This document shows, piece by piece, positions 43,824 to 53,001 of a DNA stretch of 64,000 bases (its first letter is position 1; every line of letters begins with the position of its first letter). The DNA is taken from contig NC_021500.1 of the NCBI RefSeq assembly GCF_000410515.1, forward strand, positions 806,001-870,000. The letters are read 5' to 3'. The notes beneath the pieces are model-generated. The model had not been told where the DNA came from. It searched no databases and saw only the letters and a list, made by a program, of their open reading frames with translations. Made by a program: the position numbers and the translations under genes. The DNA comes from Enterobacter sp. R4-368. GTDB taxonomy: Bacteria > Pseudomonadota > Gammaproteobacteria > Enterobacterales > Enterobacteriaceae.

Positions 43824-45656
43824 ATGTTCACTGGTCTCAAAAAAAGCGAAAGCAAACGGCTTGCCGCACTGGAGCTGCTGAGTAAGGAAGATAAATCCCG
43901 CGATGCAGCACTAGCCGAGTTTGCGCGTCTGGCATGTGAAGTGATGGGCGTCGAAGGATGTTTTATCACAACATTCGACGACGAATATCAATATATCAAA
44001 TATGTTAAGAATATCCCGATTGAGCACGTCAAAATTCGTATCGAACAGACCATGTGCCAATATTCGCTGCACGGTTGCCAGACCGTTATTAGTTCCGATA
44101 CCCGGCTCGATGAACGATTTAATCATCAACCTTTGGTAAAAAGCGGCAATATTCTTTTTTACGCGTCGGCACCAATGATAAATAAAGACGGCACGGTGCT
44201 GGGCACGTTATGTGTCAGTCATCCTGAAATTTATACGCCGTCATCACGCCAGATAACCAATTTCCACCGCGTCGCCGCGCTCGCCACCGTTTATCTTGAA
44301 TCCTGCTATACCATTGGGTTAATCGATGCCCTCACCGGTTTACCGAATCGTCAGTTTCTGGTGAAAGAGATGGAGCGACTGACGCTGGAAAAAACGAGCG
44401 GCAGCTACGCCCTGATGATTTTTGATTGTATTGATATGCCGCGCGCGTATGAATTATCCCGCTACCTGGGCGTGGAAGCGCTGGAGAAGATGCTGCGCAG
44501 TTTCGGGCCACTGCTGCGCTTGCGCTTAAAGCTGAAAGAAGAGACCACGCTGTATGCTTTCACCACCGGGCGCTACGCTGTGCTGGTCGATATGGACTAT
44601 GCGCTGACGCTGGCAAAACGGGCGGAAAAATTGCCTGGAATAAAGGCGAAAATCACCGGCGACATTGATATCAATCTGACGATCCACGCAGGCTATGTGA
44701 AATTTTCGCCGCAGGACGATAACGTGCAGGAGATTGTACGCCAGGGCATCAGCGCGCTGCATGAATCAATCCGCGAAAAGATCCGGGTGTTGCAGTTCAA
44801 CCCGATTCTCGATCACAAGCGGAATAAAGATTTTAAGCTGCTCTACGATCTCAGCGAGGCAATCAAAGCCACCGATCAGCTCTACCTCGTTTTTCAACCT
44901 AAGATTTCGCTGCGTTCTGGCAAAACCGAAGGCGTGGAAGCGCTGTTACGCTGGAAGCACCCGGAACTGGGACAGATCTCACCGGCAGTGATTGTGGCGC
45001 TGGCGGAAAAAACCACGCTGATGACGGACTTGACGCAGTGGGTGATTAAGTCGGTGATTTCTCAGCTTAAACAGTGGAAACAGCAAGGTATTCTGCTGCC
45101 GGTGTCCATTAACGTCACGGTCAGTGATTTTTCGCGCCCCGGATTTGCCGATGAACTGGAACAGAACGTGCTGGCCGCCGGGCTATTCACCTCGGATGTC
45201 CGTATTGAATGCCTGGAGACCGAGAAAGTGCTGGAAAGCGATCCGGCACTGGAAGAACTTGATCGTTTAAAATTGCTTGGCTTTACCATTTTGCTGGATG
45301 ACTTTGGCGCTGGATACAGCAATATCAGTTACTTACGTCGCATTCCCATCGATGTGATTAAGCTCGACCGTTCGCTGGTAAGCCAGGTCACCACTGACAC
45401 CGGCAGCCGGATTATCGCCCGCAACGTCATTATGATGCTCAAAGAGTTGCATTATGTGGTGCTGGCGGAAGGGATTGAAGATCTGGAAACCGCGCGAATG
45501 CTTGCCGAATACGGCTGCGATGAAGCGCAGGGCTATCTTTTCTCACGTCCGCTATCACCCGAGGAGATCCCGGCCTGGCTCGCGGATAACAAACCGTTCC
45601 GCTTATTATCGAAGATGGCGACAGAGCCGCAGCAGCAACATTTGTACGGTTCGTAA
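43824..45656 (+). CDS. GAF-(degenerate GGDEF)-EAL c-di-GMP phosphodiesterase
   Basis: 610 residues. GAF domain (about 25-165), a GGDEF-fold domain (about 175-320) whose active-site loop reads TTGRYAVL instead of GGDEF, so it is not a cyclase, and an EAL domain (about 345-590). The EAL set looks intact: VEALLRWKHP, NVTVSDFS, ECLETEKV, LLDDFGAGYSN, IKLDRSL, LAEGIEDLE and CDEAQGYLFSRP. It should hydrolyse c-di-GMP and oppose dgcP next door. GGAG lies six bases before the ATG. A terminator follows. Confidence 0.9.
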   Translation: MFTGLKKSESKRLAALELLSKEDKSRDAALAEFARLACEVMGVEGCFITTFDDEYQYIKYVKNIPIEHVKIRIEQTMCQYSLHGCQTVISSDTRLDERFNHQPLVKSGNILFYASAPMINKDGTVLGTLCVSHPEIYTPSSRQITNFHRVAALATVYLESCYTIGLIDALTGLPNRQFLVKEMERLTLEKTSGSYALMIFDCIDMPRAYELSRYLGVEALEKMLRSFGPLLRLRLKLKEETTLYAFTTGRYAVLVDMDYALTLAKRAEKLPGIKAKITGDIDINLTIHAGYVKFSPQDDNVQEIVRQGISALHESIREKIRVLQFNPILDHKRNKDFKLLYDLSEAIKATDQLYLVFQPKISLRSGKTEGVEALLRWKHPELGQISPAVIVALAEKTTLMTDLTQWVIKSVISQLKQWKQQGILLPVSINVTVSDFSRPGFADELEQNVLAAGLFTSDVRIECLETEKVLESDPALEELDRLKLLGFTILLDDFGAGYSNISYLRRIPIDVIKLDRSLVSQVTTDTGSRIIARNVIMMLKELHYVVLAEGIEDLETARMLAEYGCDEAQGYLFSRPLSPEEIPAWLADNKPFRLLSKMATEPQQQHLYGS

Positions 45657-45668
45657 TGCCGATAAATT

Positions 45669-45704
45669 AGCCTGACTGTTGTATTTCCCAACAGTCAGGC
45701 TTTG
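45669..45704 (+). terminator. Terminator after the EAL gene
   Basis: AGCCTGACTGTTG and CAACAGTCAGGCT form a 13-base stem around TATTTCC, followed by TTGTC. Confidence 0.7.
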
Positions 45705-45787
45705 TCACGAAAATGTCATAAAAAACCGATCACATTCCGCTTCAAGTAGTTAACTCAAATTCTGCGTGTTTACTGCCCTTCCCTCAT

Positions 45788-45814
45788 TAAAGCTGTGCTT
45801 AAACCCGTCGATAT
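45788..45814 (+). promoter_or_regulatory. Sigma-28 (FliA) promoter of the chemoreceptor gene
   Basis: TAAAGCTG, exactly 11 bases, GTCGATAT, against TAAAGTTT-N11-GCCGATAA: six of eight in each half. It ends 52 bases before the chosen start codon. It marks this chemoreceptor as a late flagellar gene. Confidence 0.7.
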
Positions 45815-45866
45815 TGCTGGTGTGCGCTCTTTTTTGCGCCTCACTGACTATGGGAAGTATCGATTG

Positions 45867-47456
45867 ATGAAACTCAACCATCTCACTATCGGGCAACGGC
45901 TCGGTTTCCTGGCGGCCATTCTTTTACTGGCAACGCTGTTTATGGGTATTCGCGGGTTGTCGATTAACGCCAGCGGATTAGTACAAAACCAACAGATCAT
46001 GGCCACGGAGAAGGTGGTTGCGGAGAGTATCGACACGGCCCGCAACGCGCAGGTGCAGTTTAAGATTCAGGTGCAGGAGTGGAAAAACACCCTGCTGCGC
46101 GGCACGCAGGGACAACAAGCGTTCGACAAGTATAAAAACGCCTTTGTCGAACAGAGCCAGAAAACGCAGGCGCTGTTGAAAACGCTCAGCGAACTGCTGC
46201 CGCAAATTGGGCTGCCCAATACCGAGGCCATCAAGACCATCAATTTACATGCTGAACTGGAAAGCCATTATCTGGCTGCGCTGCAGCAATACAGTGTTCA
46301 GGACGCCACCAGCGCCCAACGCGTCGATCATCTGGTGACAGGAATCGATCGTGAACCGACACGGATGATTGATGAGATGGTCGCCAGCACGCTGAAACAA
46401 GCGGAGCTTATCCGTGCGCAGACCGACGCGAGTAATCATGAGCATTACCAGCAGACACGCCTGATGCTCATGCTGGTAATGGCGTTCACGTTGATGGTCG
46501 GTATGCTGATCACCTGGTGGCTGATCCGCAGTATCACTCACCCGCTGGCACAGGCGGTATCGGTTGCCCGCAATGTCGCAGCCGGTGATTTACAGTCTGC
46601 TATCGTGGTATCCGGACGCGATGAAACCGCCGAACTGATGCAGGCCCTGCAGGAGATGAACGGTAATCTGACACGCATCGTTACCGGCGTGCGTTCCGGC
46701 ACCGAAACGATTGCCGGTGCGTCGCAGCAAATCGCCAGCGGCAGCCGTGAGCTTTCGTCGCGTAATGAAGCGCAGGCCAGCGCGCTGGAACAGACGGCGG
46801 CATCGATGGAAGAGCTCACCTCGGTGGTAAAAAACAACGCCGAGAATTCGCGTGTTGCCAGCGATATCACCCGGGAAGCGACCCGTGTGGCAAACCAGGG
46901 CGGCGAAGTGGTGGAAAAAGTTGTCACCACGATGAGTGAAATTAATCAGCTCTCCGGCGAAATCAGCAACATTATTGGCGTAATCGACAGTATCGCCTTC
47001 CAGACCAATATCCTGGCGCTGAACGCTGCTGTGGAAGCCGCACGCGCAGGAACCGAAGGCCGCGGCTTTGCGGTTGTCGCCGCAGAAGTCCGGGCGCTGG
47101 CACAACGTTCCGCGACAGCGGCGAAAGAGATCAGTGATTTGATCCAGCGCTCAGTCAGTCGTATTGATGAAGGCAATACGCTAGTGAAAAACGCCGGTAA
47201 CGCCATGGAAGAGATCATGCAAAGCGTGGGACGCGTCAGCCAGTTAGTGGAGACGATTTCGCTAGCCAGTAATGAGCAAAGTACGGGCATCGATCAGGTG
47301 CACATCGCCATTACCCAGATGGATGCCGCCACACAGCAGAACGCTACGCTGTCGCAGGAATCTTCAGCCGCCGCGCACGCGATGCAGCAGCAGGCTGAGA
47401 ATCTGCTGGAGATGGTGCAAATTTTCAAACTGCATGAGCAGCGCACCCCGGCATAG
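45867..47456 (+). CDS. Methyl-accepting chemotaxis protein
   Basis: 529 residues from [18 protein letters not shown]. An earlier in-frame ATG-less extension would overlap the sigma-28 promoter, so the internal ATG is preferred. Layout: TM1 (about 12-30), periplasmic helical ligand domain, TM2 ([20 protein letters not shown]), HAMP, then the cytoplasmic hairpin with the highly conserved tip [23 protein letters not shown]. No C-terminal CheR-tethering pentapeptide. Ligand unknown. Confidence 0.92.
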   Translation: MKLNHLTIGQRLGFLAAILLLATLFMGIRGLSINASGLVQNQQIMATEKVVAESIDTARNAQVQFKIQVQEWKNTLLRGTQGQQAFDKYKNAFVEQSQKTQALLKTLSELLPQIGLPNTEAIKTINLHAELESHYLAALQQYSVQDATSAQRVDHLVTGIDREPTRMIDEMVASTLKQAELIRAQTDASNHEHYQQTRLMLMLVMAFTLMVGMLITWWLIRSITHPLAQAVSVARNVAAGDLQSAIVVSGRDETAELMQALQEMNGNLTRIVTGVRSGTETIAGASQQIASGSRELSSRNEAQASALEQTAASMEELTSVVKNNAENSRVASDITREATRVANQGGEVVEKVVTTMSEINQLSGEISNIIGVIDSIAFQTNILALNAAVEAARAGTEGRGFAVVAAEVRALAQRSATAAKEISDLIQRSVSRIDEGNTLVKNAGNAMEEIMQSVGRVSQLVETISLASNEQSTGIDQVHIAITQMDAATQQNATLSQESSAAAHAMQQQAENLLEMVQIFKLHEQRTPA

Positions 47457-47565
47457 CTCCTGATGACCAGCTCCGGGCACGGCTCCGGGCTGGTCAATCA
47501 GCAATAGTGATGAATTAATACGCTGATCATAAATTTTATCAATCCAACCGCAGAAAAATTTGCGT

Positions 47566-47602
47566 TTGCGCACTTTATGCCTACAGGTTATAAAGTGCGC
47601 AA
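47566..47602. repeat. Perfect 13-base inverted repeat
   Basis: TTGCGCACTTTAT and ATAAAGTGCGCAA, 11-base loop, no T tract. It lies 110 bases after the chemoreceptor stop. Could be an operator, an attenuated terminator or a mobile-element trace. Confidence 0.5.
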
Positions 47603-47643
47603 GTGATGGATATACGCTTTAACAATCTCAAAAAATCTTCGCT

Positions 47644-47678
47644 GGCAGTTTTGATGTCGAAACTGCCATCTTTCTTTT
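47644..47678 (+). terminator. Probable terminator before the convergent glycosyltransferase
   Basis: GGCAGTTT, eight-base loop, AAACTGCC, then ATCTTTCTTTT. Confidence 0.55.
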
Positions 47679-47693
47679 ACTTTTCTCTTCCCT

Positions 47694-48545
47694 TCAGGTA
47701 CAACGCGATTTCAGCTTGCTCAGCACCTTCCTGCTCTCATTAATCGTATTTTTCTTCAAACGCCAGAACGGAAAAACAAAAGCGCGCCAGAGTAAATAAT
47801 AGAAATGATCCGCTCCGGTCAACGTAACAACAGGCGTTCGTAATTTGCTGTAGTGGCTTGCATTAAATTGCTTAATGACTTTTTTACTGACGTTGCGATA
47901 GACCAGCCCCACGTCACGGTGATTTTCCCGCTGACGAAAACGCTCACACTTACGCACTTTTTCTATACCCAGCGTAAACGGAATTGGCCCGGTGGTATTT
48001 AACACCCCCCGCATTCCGACACCATAGCGCCACGGCTTATAGCGTTTAAGCCGCTCAACGACCTCATCAATAACAGCTTTAATATAAGGTGAAGCCGGAG
48101 CGACAATAATATTCCATTGCTGGTACTCTCCATTTTTCAGAAAAGCGAGTTCTTCATGTTTGCCCATATTATTATCGCAACCCTGCGGTTTATTATCCCA
48201 GTTACATAATAATATTTCGCAATCGGGCGGAATAACTTCGCTAAACGGAACAGTGCAAGAGCTTTTGATATCTAAATAAACGCCACCTTCACGATACATC
48301 AATAAATAGCGAAAAAAATCCGCGCGCGCAGCGCCATACTGCGGATTTATTTTTTCATATAACGCCAGCATCTCCTGACCATAGTGCTCATGCAGATAGG
48401 CCAGCATTTTTTTCCCGTCGTAAAAATAATATTCCCAGCCGGGATTTAATTGCCTGAGACTGTCGATGGAGGCATGCACCTCTGCCGGTAGCGCTGCCAT
48501 CCCCCGGGTGTAGACCTGGTGGATCTTATGCGGGATCGTATTCAT
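47694..48545 (-). CDS. Glycosyltransferase, DXD-sugar-binding (GT32-like) family
   Basis: 283 residues. The second of two adjacent ATGs has AGGA six bases upstream and is preferred. N-terminus IPHKIHQVYTRG (family IPKxIHQ) and core ARADFFRYLLMYREGGVYLDIKSS mark a sugar-nucleotide transferase of the OCH1/GT32 type; the DXD motif reads DIK, so the second acid is Lys. The C-terminus is basic with a hydrophobic stretch (FYYLLWRAFVFPFW), suggesting membrane association. Richer in A+T than its neighbours and absent from this place in E. coli, so probably acquired. No other polysaccharide genes nearby. Confidence 0.8.
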   Translation of the reverse strand: MNTIPHKIHQVYTRGMAALPAEVHASIDSLRQLNPGWEYYFYDGKKMLAYLHEHYGQEMLALYEKINPQYGAARADFFRYLLMYREGGVYLDIKSSCTVPFSEVIPPDCEILLCNWDNKPQGCDNNMGKHEELAFLKNGEYQQWNIIVAPASPYIKAVIDEVVERLKRYKPWRYGVGMRGVLNTTGPIPFTLGIEKVRKCERFRQRENHRDVGLVYRNVSKKVIKQFNASHYSKLRTPVVTLTGADHFYYLLWRAFVFPFWRLKKNTINESRKVLSKLKSRCT

Positions 48546-48847
48546 CATCTATCCTAAGCTCATTAACTTTAAATACCTGAAAGGTAAAAACATAAAAACG
48601 GCTAAAGTATGAGAAAAAAGATAATGCGTTAATCTGACATTAGCATTACGCAGAGTCGGATAATTGTCTTGCAGAATCGTCTGCAACTGCCCTGGCCTAT
48701 TCTCAGTCAAGGGAGCGGAAATTTAACTTAAGGTTCTGCATGACCACGGAAAAACGGCTTTCCCGGTGGAAAAATGCCCGGTCCGGAAAAAAGTGAAGGG
48801 TTGCGTCAGCTCGCCCGGCAAAGGCGAGCCACGCTCGCTGTTGCGGT
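48546..48847. other. Intergenic stretch upstream of the glycosyltransferase gene
   Basis: 302 bases without a gene. AT-rich near the glycosyltransferase start, GC-rich with short inverted repeats (for example CTCGCC...GGCGAG at about 48810-48826) toward the next gene's stop. I see no promoter I would defend. Confidence 0.4.
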
Positions 48848-49102
48848 TTAATGCGTACGCAGGATATAGCTTATCGCATCCTGTTCCGATAGCCCGTACC
48901 CCTTCATAAAAACATCCATCGACTCATCCTGCGTCTCATTGAATAACGTTCCGCCGCCGCTGGTCTGCAGCTCGCCGGACACGACATCGCCCCTTTCGAC
49001 ATCGTAGCTCCCCAGTAGCTCCGCGACAGCGAACTCGCCGTTCTCATCGCGGATAACAATAAACCCAATGCGGTGTTCGTGATGAACGACATTACCTTTC
49101 AT
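48848..49102 (-). CDS. Hypothetical protein
   Basis: 84 residues from MKGNVVHHEHRIGFIV (AAAGGA eight bases upstream); an ATG nine codons earlier has no site. Soluble and acidic; the first half resembles a small beta domain (GFIVIRDENGEFAVAELL, YDVERGDVVSGEL), the end is helical (GLSEQDAISYILRTH). I do not recognise it. Confidence 0.65.
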   Translation of the reverse strand: MKGNVVHHEHRIGFIVIRDENGEFAVAELLGSYDVERGDVVSGELQTSGGGTLFNETQDESMDVFMKGYGLSEQDAISYILRTH

Positions 49103-49497
49103 ATGAACAATCCTTTCGTTGTTGTTCATTTCAGATTAGCTGAATCCGTACGCAGCGGAAATGCTCATTGCTGTATTTAGTGAGCCAGAGAACGATTCAG
49201 CTATTTATTTATGTGCCTTATCTTAAATATTCGTCAGCACACTAACTATCTGGCATGTTCACAAACGGCCTTTCTGACCAGGCGATAAAAATTCCAGATA
49301 TATAATGTTTTTTCAATCTAACCATAATTAAAGCACTTTTATTTTGTATGGCTATGTTTATGGCGCAAAACCTCTTTTTGTTTTACGGTTATCAGAAGTG
49401 CGTCAAAAAATATAAAGCTCAGAGTGAACCATGCCGTAAATAGATATAAGAATTTAGCAATATCCCACGCCCGTCCTTTTTCCCGAGAATACTCACT
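49103..49497. promoter_or_regulatory. Upstream region of the Aer-like gene
   Basis: A 395-base AT-rich gap. It holds a sigma-28-like promoter (49413-49440) 58 bases before the receptor gene. The rest shows no gene; a minus-strand frame with one hydrophobic segment was rejected. Confidence 0.5.
49413..49440 (+). promoter_or_regulatory. Sigma-28-like promoter of the Aer-like gene
   Basis: TAAAGCTC, 12 bases, GCCGTAAA. Both halves resemble the FliA consensus TAAAGTTT and GCCGATAA, but the spacer is one base longer than ideal. E. coli aer is itself FliA-dependent. Confidence 0.5.
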
Positions 49498-51042
49498 ATG
49501 CGCAACAATGAGCCCGTTACACAGCAAGAGTACGTTTTCGATAATGATGCAACGTTAATGTCCACCACCGATCCGGACAGTTACATCAATTATGCCAATG
49601 ATGCATTTATTGATGTCAGCGGCTTCTCACTGGAGGAGATCAAAGGCCAGCCGCACAATCTGGTGCGCCATCCGGATATGCCAAAGCAGGCGTTTGCCGA
49701 TATGTGGTCGACATTGAAACAGGGAGAACCCTGGACAGCACTGGTAAAGAACCGCCGCAGTAATGGCGATCATTACTGGGTGCGCGCTAACGCGATTCCG
49801 GTGATTCGCCAGGGAAAAGTGAAGGGTTACATGTCGGTGCGTACCCGGCCAGCGGCAGAAGAAGTTACTGCCGCCGAAGAGGTTTATCGCCAGTTTCGTG
49901 AAGGCCAGGCGAGCGGTCGACGTTTCCATAAAGGGTTAATTATCCGCACGGGCCTGATGCGCTGGCGCTCCCTGTTTGTCACCATGCCTCTGCGCTGGCG
50001 GTTACGTTCGGCGTTGATCATCGCGTTGCTATTCAGCCTTGCCGCTGCCTGGGGTCACGATCTGACGCCCGGTCAACTGGTCAGTTTCGCCAGTTTTATG
50101 ACGCTCCTGCTGCTTTTTATCAATATCTGGCTGGAGCTGCAAATTGTCCGCCCGATTGAGCGCTTGTACCGCCAGGCTTTACAGGTGGCGAGTGGCGAAG
50201 CACATCAAGTCGATCAACCCAATCGGGTAGATGAAGTCGGTATGACATTGCGCGCGATAAGCCAGCTCGGCCTGATGTTTCGCTGGCTGGTCAACGATGT
50301 CAGCGGCCAGGCGATGACCGTGCTGAAAGCCTCGGAGTCTCTGAGACAAGGCAATGATGACCTGAGCCGCCAGACAGAACAGGCGGCGGCGAACGTTGAG
50401 CAAACGGCCGCGACGATGAACGAATTAACCGCCACGGTAAAAAGCAACCGGGAAACCGCCGCCGAAGTCACCGCCTTGTCACAAGGTACGCGCGATGCCG
50501 CACGGCAAGGTGGCCAGGTAATGCACCAGATGATAGAAATGATGACGGCGATTGCAGAAAGCTCACGGCAAATCGCCAGTATCACCAGTATTATCGACAG
50601 CATCGCCTTCCAGACCAACATTCTGGCGCTGAACGCGGCAGTTGAGGCGGCGCGAGCGGGTGAACAAGGTAAAGGTTTTGCCGTTGTCGCAGGAGAGGTA
50701 CGCAGTCTGGCGCAGCGTAGTGCGCGAGCCGCCAGCGAAATCAAAGCATTGATTGAGAATAGCGTGACACATGTTAATTCCGGCAGCCAACTGGCGGACG
50801 ACGCGGGAAAAACCATGAAGGAGATCGTTGAGCAAGTGCAAAATGTGACCTCGCTGATAGCACAGATCAGCGCGGCAACCGCCGAGCAGGCAACGGCGTT
50901 GAGTGAAGCCAGCCTGGCGGTGGAAGATCTGGATAAGATCACCCACCAGAATGCACAACGAGTACAAGAAGGAGCGGAAGCAACCGGTCGCCTGAACCAG
51001 CAGGCCATTCGCCTGGCGGAAGCGATATCGGTGTTCCGGTAA
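49498..51042 (+). CDS. Aer-like PAS-containing chemoreceptor
   Basis: 514 residues (E. coli Aer 506). Cytoplasmic N-terminal PAS domain (about 15-115) with NYANDAFIDVSGFSLEEIKG and DHYWVRANAIPV, as in FAD-binding Aer. Then come a hydrophobic anchor of two close segments (about 165-210), a HAMP-like region and a signalling hairpin with [23 protein letters not shown]. Expected to sense redox or energy state. Not at the E. coli aer locus, so likely a paralogue. Confidence 0.9.
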   Translation: MRNNEPVTQQEYVFDNDATLMSTTDPDSYINYANDAFIDVSGFSLEEIKGQPHNLVRHPDMPKQAFADMWSTLKQGEPWTALVKNRRSNGDHYWVRANAIPVIRQGKVKGYMSVRTRPAAEEVTAAEEVYRQFREGQASGRRFHKGLIIRTGLMRWRSLFVTMPLRWRLRSALIIALLFSLAAAWGHDLTPGQLVSFASFMTLLLLFINIWLELQIVRPIERLYRQALQVASGEAHQVDQPNRVDEVGMTLRAISQLGLMFRWLVNDVSGQAMTVLKASESLRQGNDDLSRQTEQAAANVEQTAATMNELTATVKSNRETAAEVTALSQGTRDAARQGGQVMHQMIEMMTAIAESSRQIASITSIIDSIAFQTNILALNAAVEAARAGEQGKGFAVVAGEVRSLAQRSARAASEIKALIENSVTHVNSGSQLADDAGKTMKEIVEQVQNVTSLIAQISAATAEQATALSEASLAVEDLDKITHQNAQRVQEGAEATGRLNQQAIRLAEAISVFR

Positions 51043-51098
51043 CCCTTTGCAAAGCGAGCTCCGGGCGAAAACGCCCGGAGAATACATTGAGGTCGAAA

Positions 51099-51569
51099 AT
51101 GATTCGGTTACGTCCCATGTCAGCGGCTGAATTCGCTGATTTCGTTGCTTATTTTATCCCTGATTATGCTACAGAAATTGCAGCAAATTACGGTTTATCC
51201 CAGGATGAGGCGACAGAACAAGCCAGGCGAGAAATCGAAACCAGTTTGCCGGAGGCGCAGAAAACACCCGGCCATTCATTGACAACGATTACGCTTGTCG
51301 ACAACGGCATGACCCGGATTGTGGGATCGCTATGGTACAGAGCCGACTTTATCGATAAATCCGCTTTTATTTATGATTTTTACCTGCGTCCTGCCTTTCG
51401 CGGCAAAGGTTTGGGAAGCCAGTCAATGCAATCTCTGGAGTCAAATCTTCGCGCGGCGGGGATTCGGCAAATTAAACTTCGCGTGGCGGCCGAAAACGAA
51501 CATGCCAGAAAAGTGTATGAAGCGAATGGTTACCAGATTACTGGCTATAACATGAATAAACTGCTTTGA
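51099..51569 (+). CDS. GNAT family N-acetyltransferase
   Basis: 156 residues from MIRLRPMSAAEF, six bases after GAGG; a TTG four codons upstream is rejected. Acetyl-CoA binding motif YDFYLRPAFRGKGLGSQSM and a C-terminal segment AAENEHARKVYEANGYQ (motif B) are typical. Substrate unknown. Confidence 0.88.
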   Translation: MIRLRPMSAAEFADFVAYFIPDYATEIAANYGLSQDEATEQARREIETSLPEAQKTPGHSLTTITLVDNGMTRIVGSLWYRADFIDKSAFIYDFYLRPAFRGKGLGSQSMQSLESNLRAAGIRQIKLRVAAENEHARKVYEANGYQITGYNMNKLL

Positions 51570-51677
51570 ATTATGCCTGCATAAACTTTCGTATTAGGTG
51601 GTGTAAACCTGGATATTGCGCTCATTTTCTCGTCAACAGTGGGCATAGTGTGGTCGCAACTACCACAGGAGGCACCT

Positions 51678-51992
51678 ATGAAAAAACTATTAATATGTTG
51701 TCTTTTTGGCAATACCGCCACATCACTGGCCAAAAAGATGCAAAAAGCGGCTAATGAACATGGTTATCCCCTGCTCGTCAGCGCTGTTGGCGTGGATAAC
51801 TTCGCCAGCGTCGCCCCTGCTTTTGACTGTTTTTTGGTTGCGCCGCACATCCAGTACAAACTTGGTGAACTCAAAAATCACATAGCTGAAGAAGCCCCCA
51901 TTGCCATTATTGAAAGTTACCCTTTCGCGTCGATGGATGGAGAAAAAGTATTGAGATTTGTAATGGATCGTATGCCTGAATTAACGCAGTGA
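51678..51992 (+). CDS. Orphan PTS IIB-like protein (lactose/cellobiose type)
   Basis: 104 residues from MKKLLICCLFGNTATSLAKKM, behind a perfect AGGAGG. The phosphorylatable Cys (7 or 8) lies in the usual place after beta-1, but the loop reads CCLFGNTATS rather than the common CxxGMSTS. Also present are APHIQYKLGEL and a C-terminal helix. No IIA or IIC gene is adjacent, so it may be regulatory or serve a distant permease. Confidence 0.8.
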   Translation: MKKLLICCLFGNTATSLAKKMQKAANEHGYPLLVSAVGVDNFASVAPAFDCFLVAPHIQYKLGELKNHIAEEAPIAIIESYPFASMDGEKVLRFVMDRMPELTQ

Positions 51993-52001
51993 ACCCGTCC
52001 A

Positions 52002-52027
52002 AACCACGTCTTCGGACGTGTTTTTTT
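52002..52027 (+). terminator. Terminator after the PTS IIB-like gene
   Basis: CACGTC, UUCG loop, GACGTG, seven T. Confidence 0.9.
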
Positions 52028-52055
52028 CAGCAATCAGGTTATTGCACTGGAATAA

Positions 52056-52346
52056 TTATTTGCGACAAAGATAAGCGACCACCATTTTCAAAAGGTGGAT
52101 AGCCACGGGTAAAAAGACAATGAACTGAAAAAAATGAACGGCATAGATTGAAAATTGCATCACGCCCGGCGCGGTTAAATAATTTATCACCGGCGTATAA
52201 ATCACCACTTGCCACGCCAGCAGATACAACCCCATCAACAGCGCAAAAACCACAACGCTATAAAGCAGAAATGTGGCCAGTTGTTTTCCGCTCAATGTAT
52301 GGCTACGGCGAAAAGCATTTCGGTAAGCCGCGATGTAGAAACGCAT
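52056..52346 (-). CDS. Small integral membrane protein
   Basis: 96 residues from MRFYIAAYRNAFRRSHTLSG, with GAGG upstream. A basic N-terminus is followed by two or three hydrophobic segments (about 23-46, 50-66 and 68-92). The pattern faintly recalls DUF805-type membrane proteins, but I cannot assign it. It lies 16 bases downstream of leuE and is probably cotranscribed. Confidence 0.65.
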   Translation of the reverse strand: MRFYIAAYRNAFRRSHTLSGKQLATFLLYSVVVFALLMGLYLLAWQVVIYTPVINYLTAPGVMQFSIYAVHFFQFIVFLPVAIHLLKMVVAYLCRK

Positions 52347-52362
52347 CTCTATTGCCTCAGGT

Positions 52363-53001
52363 TCAGGATTGCAGCGTCGCCAGGCGTGCGGCAAAACCAA
52401 CAAAAACCAGCCCCAGCAGTGAGTTACCCAACCGGGTGAGCTTCTTCCTGGTTTTTACCCACTGTGTGAGATACGAACCGGAAACGATCAGGAAACTGAA
52501 ATAGCAGAAACTGATCAACTCCAGCGTACTGGCGAGAATAAAGAATGACATCCCTGGTTTTGCAAAGGTAATGTCGATAAATTGCACAAAGAAGGAGACA
52601 TAAAACAAAATCGCTTTCGGATTCGTCAGGCTTAATATCAGCGCCCGCTTGAAGATATCGCCTTTATGCACGTCATGGTCGCCCTCTTCTTTCGCGCCGC
52701 GTTTGAGCGTGGTGTACAACATTTTGACGCCAAGGTAGAGCAGATAAAACGCCCCAAGATAGCGAACGATGTTGAATAATACCGGCGTGGTTTTAATCAA
52801 CGTGGCAACGCCTGCATAGGCCAGAAACATCAGGACCGCATCATCAATAAACACGGCACTCGCTGCAACGTAGCCATTTCGTAATCCATGGGCAACACTG
52901 GTTTTCAATACAAAAAAGGTATTCGGCCCCGGCAATAAAATGATGAAAATAGCACCGATAAAATAGGACCAGTAACTGAGAACTCCATATTCGGCAAACA
53001 C
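52363..53001 (-). CDS. leuE: Leucine exporter LeuE
   Basis: LysE/RhtB-family exporter of leucine and related amino acids, 212 residues with a GTG start, five bases after AGGAG; the length equals E. coli LeuE. Six membrane segments. The family segment VPGPN appears here as [15 protein letters not shown], and [18 protein letters not shown] is strongly conserved. Confidence 0.94.
   Translation of the reverse strand: MFAEYGVLSYWSYFIGAIFIILLPGPNTFFVLKTSVAHGLRNGYVAASAVFIDDAVLMFLAYAGVATLIKTTPVLFNIVRYLGAFYLLYLGVKMLYTTLKRGAKEEGDHDVHKGDIFKRALILSLTNPKAILFYVSFFVQFIDITFAKPGMSFFILASTLELISFCYFSFLIVSGSYLTQWVKTRKKLTRLGNSLLGLVFVGFAARLATLQS

Noticed and set aside
49339..49527. Minus-strand 62-codon frame with one hydrophobic segment
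   Set aside because: Its only ATG lies inside the Aer-like gene and has no ribosome site; the frame also covers the sigma-28-like promoter.
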